Assembly (NCBI RefSeq): GCF_016907275.1
Contig: NZ_JAFBBP010000001.1
Span: forward strand, 3,400,001 to 3,464,000
Reading direction: 5' to 3'
From: Micromonospora luteifusca
GTDB lineage: Bacteria; Actinomycetota; Actinomycetes; Mycobacteriales; Micromonosporaceae
Length of the DNA stretch: 64,000 bases
The notes beneath the pieces were generated by a model. The model saw nothing but the letters and a program-made list of their open reading frames with translations. It searched no databases and had not been told where the DNA came from. Every line of letters starts with the position of its first letter. Within the stretch, counting starts at the first letter, position 1. Shown here one piece after another: positions 43,453 to 52,053 of the stretch. A program made the position numbers and the translations under genes.

Positions 43453-44112
43453 TCAGGCCGCCTCGGTCAGCACGACGGCGATGCGCCCTTGCGCGGCGAG
43501 CGCCACCACCGCGGGCACGTCCCGGGCGGGGAGCGCCAGGTACAGCACCTTGTCGTCGTTGGCCGGGCTGACCATGTCGATCACGGTGGCGGCGAACCTG
43601 GTGCCGGTGGCGTCCACCGCCGCGGTGGTGCTGCGGTCCGGGGTGCTCACCAGCAGGACCTTGTCCCCGGGGTGCAGTTGGCGAGCTGGCACCTGGGCGG
43701 TCTTCAGGCCGAGCGCGATCTGCTGCTGGCCCGGGCCGAGCAGCGGGTTGTCGGTGATCTGCCCCAGGGTGAGCAGGGTGCCCGGGACGAGTGCCACCGC
43801 GGCTCGTTTGCCGACCACCTCGTCGAGCCGGCTGGCGGGCACCGGGCGCAGCCCCTGGCCGCCGGCGACCTGCACGGTGATCAGGTCGGAGGCGCTGATC
43901 TCCCGGCCCACCTCCACCTGCCGGGACACCGCGAGATAACTGCCGGTGGCCCGGACCGAGGTGACCGCGAACGCCGCGCCCAGCCCACCGAGGGCGATCA
44001 GGAGTACGGCGAGACCGAGCAGTCCTGGGCGGACCCGGCGCTGGCGGACCACCTTGGGAGGGTTGACCGGCGCGTCCACCGACCCGGTTCCGTTGCGCGT
44101 CGCGAGGCTCAT
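43453..44112 (-). CDS. RcpC/CpaB-like SAF-domain protein
   Basis: 219 residues. One N-terminal membrane helix (about 30-50), then a SAF domain (VEVGREISASDLITVQVAGGQGLRPVPAS; VGKRAAVALVPGTLL) and a beta-rich C-terminal part. CpaB/RcpC proteins stabilise the secretin/pilus assembly in Gram-negatives; in Gram-positives the role is probably wall-side. It overlaps the gene upstream by 4 bp and precedes TadZ by 2 bp. Confidence 0.88.
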   Translation of the reverse strand: MSLATRNGTGSVDAPVNPPKVVRQRRVRPGLLGLAVLLIALGGLGAAFAVTSVRATGSYLAVSRQVEVGREISASDLITVQVAGGQGLRPVPASRLDEVVGKRAAVALVPGTLLTLGQITDNPLLGPGQQQIALGLKTAQVPARQLHPGDKVLLVSTPDRSTTAAVDATGTRFAATVIDMVSPANDDKVLYLALPARDVPAVVALAAQGRIAVVLTEAA

Positions 44113-45071
44113 CGGGTCACCACCTGGAGTTCGTTGATCTGGATCTGCACGACGCCGCTGTTCCGGGTCACCAGGATTTCTCCGCTCTCGCCGCCGCCGT
44201 TCCAGGTCACCGTCCAGTACGTGGTCGCGGTGATGTCGTAGGTGTCGGCCTTCTGGTAGCCGTCGTCGTAACCGCAGTTCGGGGAGGTGCTGCCGGCATG
44301 CGTCTTGTTCGTCGGGTCGTATTCGGTGCCGGCGTCGTAGCAGGTGACCTTCTCACCGTTGCCCATGTCCCAGACGATCTCTTTGACCTCCGCCGTGATC
44401 TCGACCCGCACGTCCCGGTCGGTCTCGTCGGCGTAGATCGGGCCGAAGTATCTGGTGTCCTGCTCGGACCACATCCACACCGGCAGGCCGACCAGGCCGG
44501 GGCCGTTTCTCTTGCGGGGTGCGACCGCCAGTGGGGCGGGCCACAGCTTGATCGACGCCAGGGCGCGACGGGCCAACTCCTCCGGGTCGGGCGGGGCGCC
44601 GAAGCCGGGTGGCGGCTCTCGCAGCACGTTGACCTGGTTGCCCACGTCTTCGACGCCGTTGCAGGTCTGCACGTACCACTGCTGACCCTCGGGTGCCTCG
44701 TCCTGCGGCGATGCCAGCCGGTAGTAGCAGCCGTCGCTGCTGTTGAACCAGCCCTTGATGTCGTCGTAGCAGGGGATGGTCCGCCCGTTCCACTGGCAGC
44801 CGCCACCACCACCGCCACCACCGTTGTCCCCGCCTCCGTTGTCCCCGCCGCCACCGGGATCGCCCGGGTTGCCGGGCTCGTCGTCCCAGACGTGGCAGTC
44901 GGGCTGGTCGGGCGGGCAGCTGGCCCCGGGGCCGGCGCGCTGCGCTCCGGCGGCGGGCTGGGGTGCACCGACCACCAGCAGGAGCGCGAGGCCGATCCCG
45001 GCGAGTGTGCGCCGAGACGTCGCGGCCCGGGGGGTACGGGTCGGAGCCCCCCTTCCTCCCGAGGTCAGCAC
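44109..45071 (-). CDS. secreted Gly-rich protein of the Tad locus
   Basis: 320 residues. A basic N-terminus with signal peptide (about 20-43, ending AAGA), a low-complexity Asp/Gly/Asn stretch (about 62-92), then a Cys-containing domain. The C-terminal ~110 residues (VRVEITAEVKEIVWDMGNGEKVTC through YWTVTW) look like a PKD-type beta-sandwich. Cysteines are paired by number (even). It does not match a family I can name with certainty. Its position next to RcpC suggests an exported partner of the pilus. Confidence 0.75.
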   Translation of the reverse strand: MLTSGGRGAPTRTPRAATSRRTLAGIGLALLLVVGAPQPAAGAQRAGPGASCPPDQPDCHVWDDEPGNPGDPGGGGDNGGGDNGGGGGGGGCQWNGRTIPCYDDIKGWFNSSDGCYYRLASPQDEAPEGQQWYVQTCNGVEDVGNQVNVLREPPPGFGAPPDPEELARRALASIKLWPAPLAVAPRKRNGPGLVGLPVWMWSEQDTRYFGPIYADETDRDVRVEITAEVKEIVWDMGNGEKVTCYDAGTEYDPTNKTHAGSTSPNCGYDDGYQKADTYDITATTYWTVTWNGGGESGEILVTRNSGVVQIQINELQVVTR

Positions 45072-45631
45072 GGCTGCTCCCGGTGCAGGGCGCCGGAGCT
45101 GATCAGCCAGCGACCGTCGGGATAGCGGGTCGCGGTGGCGGTGGAGATGTGCTTGCCGCCCCCGCTGCCCGGGACCACGCGTTTGTTCTTGGCGTAGACC
45201 AGCTGGTAGCCGGTCGTGTCCAGGCAGTCCTGGATCTCGACGGTGGCCGGCTTCGTGTCCAGGCTGACGACGGTCACGGTCGGGTCGGACTTCAACGTCC
45301 CGGTGCGCATGGCGCCGTGCTCCTTAGCGTCGCGAATGGACAATTGGACCCGGGTAAGAAGTGGATCAGCGATGAACCGGGACAGTTCCGGCGCGCGCGG
45401 ATCACTGCGCCCACTCGCCGTCCGCGAGGCTTCGAGATAGCCGGAGTACGCGTCAAGGGCCGCCTTTTCGGCAGCTAGCCGTTCGACGTCGGGATCTGCC
45501 CGTTGGCCGTCGTCATGGGTCGCCGTTGGCCGTTCGACGGCCTCCTGCCCGCTGGCGCAGGCGGTGACCGGCGCTGCCGCCGCGACCGCCAGCAGGCAGA
45601 TTGCCGCTCGTCTGAGCTGGCGTCCGCGCAC
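45065..45631 (-). CDS. lipoprotein at the head of the Tad locus
   Basis: 188 residues. Signal peptide ending in the lipobox VTAC (Cys at about 25). The remaining ~160 residues have a helical start and a beta-rich C-terminus (VTVVSLDTKPATVEIQDCLDT), with the fold of small NTF2-like domains. It is the first gene of the minus-strand run and overlaps the secreted protein gene by 7 bp. Likely a secreted structural or accessory factor. Confidence 0.78.
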   Translation of the reverse strand: MRGRQLRRAAICLLAVAAAAPVTACASGQEAVERPTATHDDGQRADPDVERLAAEKAALDAYSGYLEASRTASGRSDPRAPELSRFIADPLLTRVQLSIRDAKEHGAMRTGTLKSDPTVTVVSLDTKPATVEIQDCLDTTGYQLVYAKNKRVVPGSGGGKHISTATATRYPDGRWLISSGALHREQPC

Positions 45632-46221
45632 CGTCGAGCCTCCTCGTGGTCACCCGACGTGGTGAGTGATCACCGCCGCCGGGCATGCGGAAGCGCGCCC
45701 GGATCAGCACATCCGGTGCCGTTCATTGCGCTTCTGCATTCACCGTTACGGATCTTCTGCAAATGCAAGGTCCTGTGTCGTCCGGTTGTGAAGGTGAGGC
45801 TTGCGTCACACCCAAGGGGCGAGCATAGGCTGACGTTCGCCGATGCAACAGAGGCAATTCAAGTGAACACTCTGCGTGATGACAGGTGGTGGTGGCGGGT
45901 GTCCGGGCTGCGTCCCGCGCAATGGCCGAGCGAGGGGTCGTCAATGATCGGGCGTCGTCGGGCGGGATGGGATCGCCCGGGCCTCGATGCTGGTCCCGGG
46001 AGTGGGACATCGTGGCCTCATCCCGGCATCCGAGCGGAGTCGTCGGCCGGTCGACGAGCCGTCCCGCCAGACGGGGTGTCCGGTCAGGCTTCCGCCGACA
46101 GTGCCCTCCGACGGCCGGGTCGACAGGTCGCTTTCTGCGCCATCCGCTACACCACCGCGATCCTTCCGTCACAATCCGTGTTCGCCCTCGCAGCGGACCG
46201 CTGTGGCGCGATGGAGGCGAC
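45632..46221. other. 590-bp divergent spacer between Tad operon and prepilin peptidase
   Basis: It should hold promoters for both divergent units. A GTG frame at 45863-46231 (RBS-like AGAGG, 122 residues) would overlap the peptidase start; its low third-position GC and rare codons argue against translation. A similar frame runs on the opposite strand. 45720-45870 is more AT-rich than the rest and is the likely promoter region. Confidence 0.5.
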
Positions 46222-47106
46222 ATGGCGCTGACCGGCCCTCCCGCGCCCGTCCCCGGTCGGGAAAACCCATCCGATCGGAGCCCGGAACCCCCGGCGTCCG
46301 GTGGCACGATGCACCCCGCCCGCCCGGCGGTGCCACCTGGACATCGCGAACGGTCGGCGACGCTCGTCGGGGCGGGGACTCGCGCTCGGCTCTCGACCGT
46401 GTTCGCGATCCTCGCGATCAGCCCGCTGATGCGGATGGCTGCGCTGCGCTACTCCGTACCCCCGGGCATGCCGAGCCGGACCGGCTGCGACGCCTGCGGC
46501 GCGCCGGTCGGCCTGACCCGGCCCTGGCCGGCGCTGGGGCCGGCGGCCAGGTGCGGGCGCTGCCGGTCACCTGTCGGCCCACCGCCGGGAACTGTGGAGT
46601 TGGCCGGGTTCGCCGCGGTGCTGCTGCTGGCGCTGGCCGGCCCGTCGGCCGGAGCGCTGCCGGCGCTGGCCTGGTGGCTCGGCTGGACGATCCCAGCGGT
46701 CTTCGTCGACCTGGCCGTGCACCGGTTGCCGGATCGGCTCACCCTGCCGGCGGCGGCCGGGACCTGGCTACTGCTCGGCGTGGCAGCGCTCGACGCCGAG
46801 CCGGGGCACTGGCTGCGGGCCGCCCTCGGCGGCGCAGGGCTGGCGCTGCTCTTCGCCAGCAGCACGTTGCTGCTGGGCCGCCGCGGCTTCGGGTTGGGTG
46901 ACGCCAAGCTGGCGCTCAGCGTGGGAGCGCTGCTCGGCTGGTACGGCTGGCCGGTGCTGCTTCTCGGGCTGCTGATTGCTTTCGGGCTCTCCGCCCTGGT
47001 GAGTGTGGGCCTGCTGGCCGCGCGTCGGGCCCGCTGGAGCACGCACCTGCCGTTCGGCCCGTTTCTACTGCTCGGCACGGTGGGCGCGCTCCTGCTGGCC
47101 GGTTGA
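46222..47106 (+). CDS. prepilin peptidase (A24, TadV/PilD-type)
   Basis: 294 residues from the ATG at 46222 behind GGAGGC. A cytoplasmic zinc-binding-like region with CDACG and CGRCR pairs (about 91-114) precedes six hydrophobic helices. Aspartyl protease motifs: DLAVHRLPDRLTLP (first Asp, about 163) and GFGLGDAKLALSVGALLGW (GxGD, about 223-227). It removes the leader of TadE/Flp-type prepilins. The ~55-residue N-terminal extension before the first Cys pair is low complexity. Divergent from the Tad operon, completing the set. Confidence 0.93.
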   Translation: MALTGPPAPVPGRENPSDRSPEPPASGGTMHPARPAVPPGHRERSATLVGAGTRARLSTVFAILAISPLMRMAALRYSVPPGMPSRTGCDACGAPVGLTRPWPALGPAARCGRCRSPVGPPPGTVELAGFAAVLLLALAGPSAGALPALAWWLGWTIPAVFVDLAVHRLPDRLTLPAAAGTWLLLGVAALDAEPGHWLRAALGGAGLALLFASSTLLLGRRGFGLGDAKLALSVGALLGWYGWPVLLLGLLIAFGLSALVSVGLLAARRARWSTHLPFGPFLLLGTVGALLLAG

Positions 47107-47152
47107 CGACGACGACCTTCGCCCGCCCTCAAGATCGCACTTGGTCCGGGCC

Positions 47153-47788
47153 CTAGCGGGTTCGGTCGCTCTGGAGACCACTACGACCAGGACCGAGCGC
47201 GACCTTGTCGGTTCGGCGGCGTAGCACCTCGGCGGCCGGGCGGGCCAGGAGAGGGGTTGCCACCACGGCGACCAGCGCACCGAACAGCACGCCCGCGATC
47301 ACGTCGTGCGGGTAGTGCACGCCCACGAACACCCGGGAGAACGCAGCCAGTGCGGCCAGTGGCAGCGCGACCAGGCCGAGTCGGCGGGAGAGCAGCAGGA
47401 TGGTCACCGCCAGCGCGCCGGCCACGGTGGAGTGGTTGCTGGGAAACGACCAGTCGCCCGGGGGTGGGCAGGCGCCCGCGATGATCGCCCGGCCGATCGT
47501 CCGGCAGGGGCGATCCTCGTCCACCACGGTCTTGAACCATTCGCTGCCCGCGTACGCCAGGAGGGCTGGCACCGGCGCGACCAGGGCGAGTGCCCGGTCG
47601 TGCGGACCGCCGGACCGGCGGCTCAGCGCGGCCAACAACAGCAACGCGCCGAGCAGCAGGATCACCCCCTCGGTGGCGTGCCCGACGAACCACTGCACCG
47701 GCTCTGGGCTGCTGGCGGCGGCGTCGACCACGTCGCGGTACCACTCAACACTGATCTCCGGAACGTCCATGCTGCCGTTGTCGGCCAT
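47153..47788 (-). CDS. PAP2 superfamily membrane phosphatase
   Basis: 211 residues; the start at 47788 is behind a GAGGTGAGGTG ribosome site. Five to six membrane helices. The three PAP2 signature blocks are present: KTVVDEDRP (motif 1), SFPSNHST (motif 2; PSNH instead of PSGH) and SRVFVGVHYPHDV (motif 3). It dephosphorylates lipid phosphates such as undecaprenyl pyrophosphate or phosphatidic acid. Convergent with the prepilin peptidase, 46 bp apart. Confidence 0.94.
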   Translation of the reverse strand: MADNGSMDVPEISVEWYRDVVDAAASSPEPVQWFVGHATEGVILLLGALLLLAALSRRSGGPHDRALALVAPVPALLAYAGSEWFKTVVDEDRPCRTIGRAIIAGACPPPGDWSFPSNHSTVAGALAVTILLLSRRLGLVALPLAALAAFSRVFVGVHYPHDVIAGVLFGALVAVVATPLLARPAAEVLRRRTDKVALGPGRSGLQSDRTR

Positions 47789-47919
47789 GCATCACCTCAC
47801 CTCACGTTCATACCTCGCTCACCTGTGCGACACCCTAGGAACACGCCAGAGGGCAGGGCAGCAGTCGAAGGTCAGGTGGGCACCACGACCTTCGTCTGCT
47901 GAGGTGGGCCCCCGACTGC

Positions 47920-48393
47920 TCAGTCCGCCGAGGTCAGCCCTGGACCGCCGGCCATCCGTTCGCGGACGGCCTCCAGCGCCTCGAAGGCGTACGCCCAGTT
48001 GTGGCACTTGAAGCTGCGCAGCCCGTCGATCGCGGTGTGGCAGTCGGCGCAGCGCACGCCGGCGATGGCATCCGGGATCTCGGTGTTGACGTACTTGCGC
48101 TCGCCGAGGATGACCGTGGCGATCATGGCCTTGTCGTGCAGGCCGGAGAGCGCCGACGAGACGATGTCGAACCAGGTGACCCGTCGGCCGCACTTCGGGC
48201 AGTCGGGTTCGTCGCCACTGACCCAGAGTGGGGCGCCGATGGTGCGCGCCGGCATGCCGAGGAGCTTCTCCAGCCGCCGGACGTCCGAGTCCGGGGTGGT
48301 CCAGCGGTGTCGGCCGGGCAGCGATGCGGGCGAGTCGTACACGGCGCGGAACAGGTCATGGTCGACCTGCACGGTCTCCCGTTGAGTGGTCAT
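47920..48393 (-). CDS. two-CxxC (zinc ribbon-like) protein of unknown function
   Basis: 157 residues from the ATG at 48393 behind GAGGAGGGA. CPKC (about 80-83) and CADCH (about 124-128) are separated by 41 residues and probably bind one zinc ion. The CxxCH sequence resembles a haem-c site, but there is no signal peptide for haem attachment. Also distinctive are PDSDVRRLEKLLGM (about 40) and the KCHNWAYAFEALEAV tail with a third Cys-His pair. Not recognised; likely cytoplasmic. Confidence 0.75.
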   Translation of the reverse strand: MTTQRETVQVDHDLFRAVYDSPASLPGRHRWTTPDSDVRRLEKLLGMPARTIGAPLWVSGDEPDCPKCGRRVTWFDIVSSALSGLHDKAMIATVILGERKYVNTEIPDAIAGVRCADCHTAIDGLRSFKCHNWAYAFEALEAVRERMAGGPGLTSAD

Positions 48394-48620
48394 CGCGTCC
48401 CTCCTCGTTGAGTCGGTGCCCCCACCGTGGTCAGCGATGACCAAGGGCGCAGCCGGATCAACGACACGAGGGGCCAGCGGGTCGTCGGCAAAGCCGGCGA
48501 CGGTGGATTCGCACGGGTACGCGGGGGTCGGCGTCCGCCGCTGACCCACTTCCGCCTCCAGTGGCCCTTCCCGGGTGGTACGACGGACGCAGGGCGTGCG
48601 TGCCACCGGGAGGAGCGCCG

Positions 48621-49781
48621 ATGGCGAGCAGGCCCGAACGGCTGCTGCGGGGAAGCGACGCGCCGCTCAGCGCCTCGTTCCTGGAACTCTTCTTCGATCT
48701 GGCGTTCGTGCTCGCCCTCAGCCAGTTGGCCGGGCACCTGCTCCACGACCTCACCGTGGTCGGCGCGCTGCGTACCGCCGTGCTGTTGACCGGGATCTGG
48801 TGGATCTGGGTGACCACCACCTGGTTCGCCGACTGGTTCGACCCGGAGAGCCCGACCATCCGAGCGGTGCTGATCGTCGCCACGCTGGGCAGTCTGCTGG
48901 CCGGGGTGGCGGTCCCGCAGGCGCTGGACGGGCGGGGCCTGCTCTTCGCCGGCGCGTACGTCGCGGTCCACATCGCCCGGGGGACGGTCACCGCCTTCAC
49001 GCTGCGCGGTCACCCGCGGCAGACCCGGGCGCTGCGCATCCTCTGCTGGTTCAGCGTCTCCGCCGTAGCGTGGCTGGCCGGCGGATTCCTGCCGGAGTGG
49101 CGGGTGCCGCTCTGGCTGCTCGGCCTCGCCATCGACCTCACCGGCCCACGGCTCGGCTGGCCCACTCCACGGCTGGGCCGGACGGGGCGAGAGGAGCTGC
49201 ACCTCGCTGGCGAGCACTTCGCCGAGCGGTACCAGCAGATCATGATCATCGCCCTCGGCGAACTGGTTTTGGTCGCCGGCCTGACGTACGGCGGCACCCG
49301 CCTCGATGTTGCGGAGACCGCCGCCTTCCTGTTGGTCTTCGCCACCTCGTTGCTGATCGGTCTGCTCTACGTGACGCCCGCCGGCCTGCGGCTGGGTTCG
49401 GCCATCGAGCACGCCGACCCAGCCCGGCTCGGCGTCATCACCGGCTACCTGCACCTGATGATGATCGCCGGGCTGGTGGTCACCGCCGTCGGCGCGGAGT
49501 TGAGCATCGCCCACCCCACCCAGGTCGGCGACACGACCGCTGTCGTGGTCATCCTGGGTGGTCCGATGCTGTTCCTCCTCGGGCGGATCCTCCTCTCGTT
49601 GGCGATCCACCAACGGCTCTCCTGGCCACGGGTGGTCGCCCTGCTGCTGCTGGCCGGCGCTGCGGCCGTTCTGCGACTGCCACTGCTGGCGGTCAGCGCG
49701 GTCGCCACCGGGGTGGTGCTCGTGATCGTCGTGCTGGACCACGCCGGCATCCACTCCTACCGCAGCCCTCGACCTAGCTGA
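48621..49781 (+). CDS. LtrA (low temperature requirement A) membrane protein
   Basis: 386 residues from the ATG at 48621 behind GGGAGGAG. About ten membrane helices. The N-terminal LtrA block (SASFLELFFDLAFVLALSQLAGHL) and the ERYQQIMIIALGEL segment match LtrA proteins. The role is not biochemically known; named from a Listeria low-temperature mutant. Paralogous to the gene at 52054 (same blocks). It ends 14 bp before the MarR-GNAT gene, whose operator-like repeat overlaps its stop. Confidence 0.92.
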   Translation: MASRPERLLRGSDAPLSASFLELFFDLAFVLALSQLAGHLLHDLTVVGALRTAVLLTGIWWIWVTTTWFADWFDPESPTIRAVLIVATLGSLLAGVAVPQALDGRGLLFAGAYVAVHIARGTVTAFTLRGHPRQTRALRILCWFSVSAVAWLAGGFLPEWRVPLWLLGLAIDLTGPRLGWPTPRLGRTGREELHLAGEHFAERYQQIMIIALGELVLVAGLTYGGTRLDVAETAAFLLVFATSLLIGLLYVTPAGLRLGSAIEHADPARLGVITGYLHLMMIAGLVVTAVGAELSIAHPTQVGDTTAVVVILGGPMLFLLGRILLSLAIHQRLSWPRVVALLLLAGAAAVLRLPLLAVSAVATGVVLVIVVLDHAGIHSYRSPRPS

Positions 49782-49791
49782 CTAAAGTCAG
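49778..49791. promoter_or_regulatory. palindrome at the MarR-GNAT start
   Basis: CTGACT-AA-AGTCAG, 4 bp before the ATG at 49796 and over the LtrA stop codon. Candidate autoregulatory operator for the MarR-GNAT protein. Confidence 0.5.
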
Positions 49792-49795
49792 GCTT

Positions 49796-50713
49796 ATGGA
49801 CTCCGCGCTCATCGCCGCCGTGCGAAGGTTCAACCGGACAGTCACGCAACGGGTAGGTGCGCTCGACGACGAGTACATGGCCCAGGGACGCCCCCTGGGG
49901 CAGGCGCGTCTGCTCTGGGAGATCGGCCCCGCCGGCGCCGAGGTCGCCGCGCTACGGGCCCGGCTCGGCCTGGACTCCGGACACCTGAGCCGGCTCCTGC
50001 GCACCCTGGAGAACGACGGGCTGGTCACCGTGGGACCGGCCGACCAGGCCGGCGGCGACGGTCGGGTCCGCATCGCCGCGCTGACCGACACCGGTCGCAC
50101 CCAGTGGGACCAACTCGACAAGCGGTCCGACGACCTCGCCACCTCGATCCTCGAACCGCTCACCGAGCACCGCCGTGAACGACTCGTCGCCGCCATGGCC
50201 GAGGTCGAACGGCTCCTCATCGGCTCGATGGTCGTCATCGAGCCGTGCCCACCGAGCGACCCACGGGCCCGAGCATGTCTGCGGGCCTACGCCCGGGAGA
50301 TCGCCCGACGATTCGACGACGGGTTCGACCCCGCACTGAGCAACCCGGTCCACGACGAGGCGCTCGTCCCGCCGGCCGGCGTGTTCCTGCTCGCCACCCT
50401 CAACACCGAACCGATCGGCTGCGGCGCCGTCAAACTCCACCGCGACGCACCCGCCGAGCTCAAACGCGTGTGGGTGGCCGACACCGTACGCGGGCTCGGC
50501 ATCGGGCGGCGGCTGCTCGATGAGCTGGAACGCCATGCAGCCGAGCGTGGCGTGACCGCGGTGCGGCTGGACACCAACCGCAACCTCACCGAGGCGATCG
50601 CGATGTATCGCGCGGCGGGTTACGAGGAGGTCGAGCCGTACAACACCGAGCACTACGCCCACCACTGGTTCGAGAAGCAGTTGGGTGTCCAGGTACCTGT
50701 GGTGATCGACTGA
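49796..50713 (+). CDS. MarR-GNAT fusion protein
   Basis: 305 residues. The MarR winged-helix domain (about 10-140, AQGRPLGQARLLWEIGPAGAEVAALRARLGLDSGHLSRLLRTLENDGLV) is fused to a GNAT acetyltransferase (about 150-300; acetyl-CoA loop VRGLGIGRRLLDELERHA, then ITEAIAMYRAAGY-like NLTEAIAMYRAAGY). Such fusions are known; they couple DNA binding to an acylation activity of unknown substrate. It starts 4 bp after a palindrome that may be its own operator. Confidence 0.93.
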   Translation: MDSALIAAVRRFNRTVTQRVGALDDEYMAQGRPLGQARLLWEIGPAGAEVAALRARLGLDSGHLSRLLRTLENDGLVTVGPADQAGGDGRVRIAALTDTGRTQWDQLDKRSDDLATSILEPLTEHRRERLVAAMAEVERLLIGSMVVIEPCPPSDPRARACLRAYAREIARRFDDGFDPALSNPVHDEALVPPAGVFLLATLNTEPIGCGAVKLHRDAPAELKRVWVADTVRGLGIGRRLLDELERHAAERGVTAVRLDTNRNLTEAIAMYRAAGYEEVEPYNTEHYAHHWFEKQLGVQVPVVID

Positions 50714-50778
50714 CGGTGACCGGAGGGCCGGTGGCGTCGGCGGTCATGCCGTAGCCCCGGGCCCTCCGGCCGTCGCGA

Positions 50779-51903
50779 CTACTCGATGGCGGAGAGGGCG
50801 CCTTCGGTGAGCACATGCGCCGCCTTGATCCCGTCGGGCACACCGGGGGCCTCCAGCCACCTCGGCTCCAGCCGATCGGACCAGCTGACGATCTCCGTCG
50901 CGAGCGCGAGCGCCCGCTCGTCGCGACCGTGCACGAGCTCCAGGGCGAGCCGCAGGTACGCGCCCTGCTGCGTACCGTCGAGCTCGGCGGCCAGGGCGGC
51001 GATGCCGTCGGCGGCCCGCAACCCGTGACCGGGATGTTGCGCGGCCAGGATGGCGAGCACGAACCGGATTCCCTGCGGTTCGGCGTCCCACCGGTCCAAC
51101 AGCACCGGAACCTGATCGCCGACGGTCCGAAAGACCTCCTCCGTCCAGGCACCCGGCTGGAGCGGCTCCCCCTCCCCCCGGGCGAGCTCCGCGAACCCGA
51201 CCAGGTTGTCGTTGCGGCGCCCACCGGCAATCAGCAGCCACAGGTAGAGAGCGCGACGCTGCGGCGCCGGCACCACGTCCGCGACGATCAGCTCGGTCAG
51301 GAACGGCAGCGCCGGGGCGGTGGCCTCGTGGCAGTCGCCCTGGTGCAGCAGGTCGTCACCGAACAGTTCGCCGAGGACCTCGTCCCACTCCTGCGTCCCG
51401 CCCGCCAGCTCACGCAGCAGGTCGGGCACGTCGTCCGCAGGGCCGTGCGCGTGCTCCAGATCAGCCCACGGCACGTCGTCGAGCCCGGGCAACTCCGTGG
51501 TCCCGGGCGTGGACACATCCGGCGTGAGCGCCAAGGGCGCCAGCGGTGGCGCCGAGACGACGATGACCTCCGGGACCGGTGGACGGGACTTGGCGCCGAT
51601 GACTTCGATCGGGGCGGTCGAGGTGCGAAATTCAGCGATCCGGCTGACGTCGAACCGGCTGCCCCCATCGGGCCGTCCGCCGTGCGCTCGCACGATCACC
51701 GCCGCATCGCGGCTCACCGCCTCGACCTGCCGGTGGCCCACGGTGTCGACCGGATAGGGGCCCTCGTCCAGCGCCATCACCACCCAGCCGCCGTCGGGGT
51801 GCGGCCGGGCGAAGACGCGCGGGAACCCGTGCGCCGCGAGTTCCTCAGCGGACGCCTGTGCGGACGCCTCGTCCGGCACGACGAAGTCGTGTGTCCCCGC
51901 CAT
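50779..51903 (-). CDS. helical hypothetical protein (HEAT-like C-terminus)
   Basis: 374 residues from the ATG at 51903 (GGAG upstream; an in-frame ATG lies 8 codons further out). The first ~110 residues form a mixed alpha/beta domain beginning AGTHDFVVPDEASAQASAEELAAHGF. A Pro-rich linker follows, then a helical C-terminal domain (about 160-374) with repeated helix pairs (for example VPVLLDRWDAEPQGIRFVLAILAAQHP) of the HEAT-like type. No signal peptide or membrane segment. Not recognised as a named family; could be a scaffold. No partner is clear from the neighbours. Confidence 0.75.
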   Translation of the reverse strand: MAGTHDFVVPDEASAQASAEELAAHGFPRVFARPHPDGGWVVMALDEGPYPVDTVGHRQVEAVSRDAAVIVRAHGGRPDGGSRFDVSRIAEFRTSTAPIEVIGAKSRPPVPEVIVVSAPPLAPLALTPDVSTPGTTELPGLDDVPWADLEHAHGPADDVPDLLRELAGGTQEWDEVLGELFGDDLLHQGDCHEATAPALPFLTELIVADVVPAPQRRALYLWLLIAGGRRNDNLVGFAELARGEGEPLQPGAWTEEVFRTVGDQVPVLLDRWDAEPQGIRFVLAILAAQHPGHGLRAADGIAALAAELDGTQQGAYLRLALELVHGRDERALALATEIVSWSDRLEPRWLEAPGVPDGIKAAHVLTEGALSAIE

Positions 51904-52053
51904 CGCGCTCCAGCCCGCCACGTGCACGTCTCCATCCCGCCACCGATGCTTCTCCCCGCCAGCCTGTCAGGGCGGCCTTCCGGTACGCCCGGCAGCCCGT
52001 TGACAGCCCTTGCCGTACGCGTCCCCGCCCGGCCGATGAGGCACGTCGGTGGG

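Noticed and set aside
45863-46231. 122-codon GTG frame in the Tad/prepilin peptidase spacer
   Set aside because: AGAGG lies upstream, but codon third positions are not GC-rich as in neighbouring genes, and it overlaps the well-supported peptidase start.
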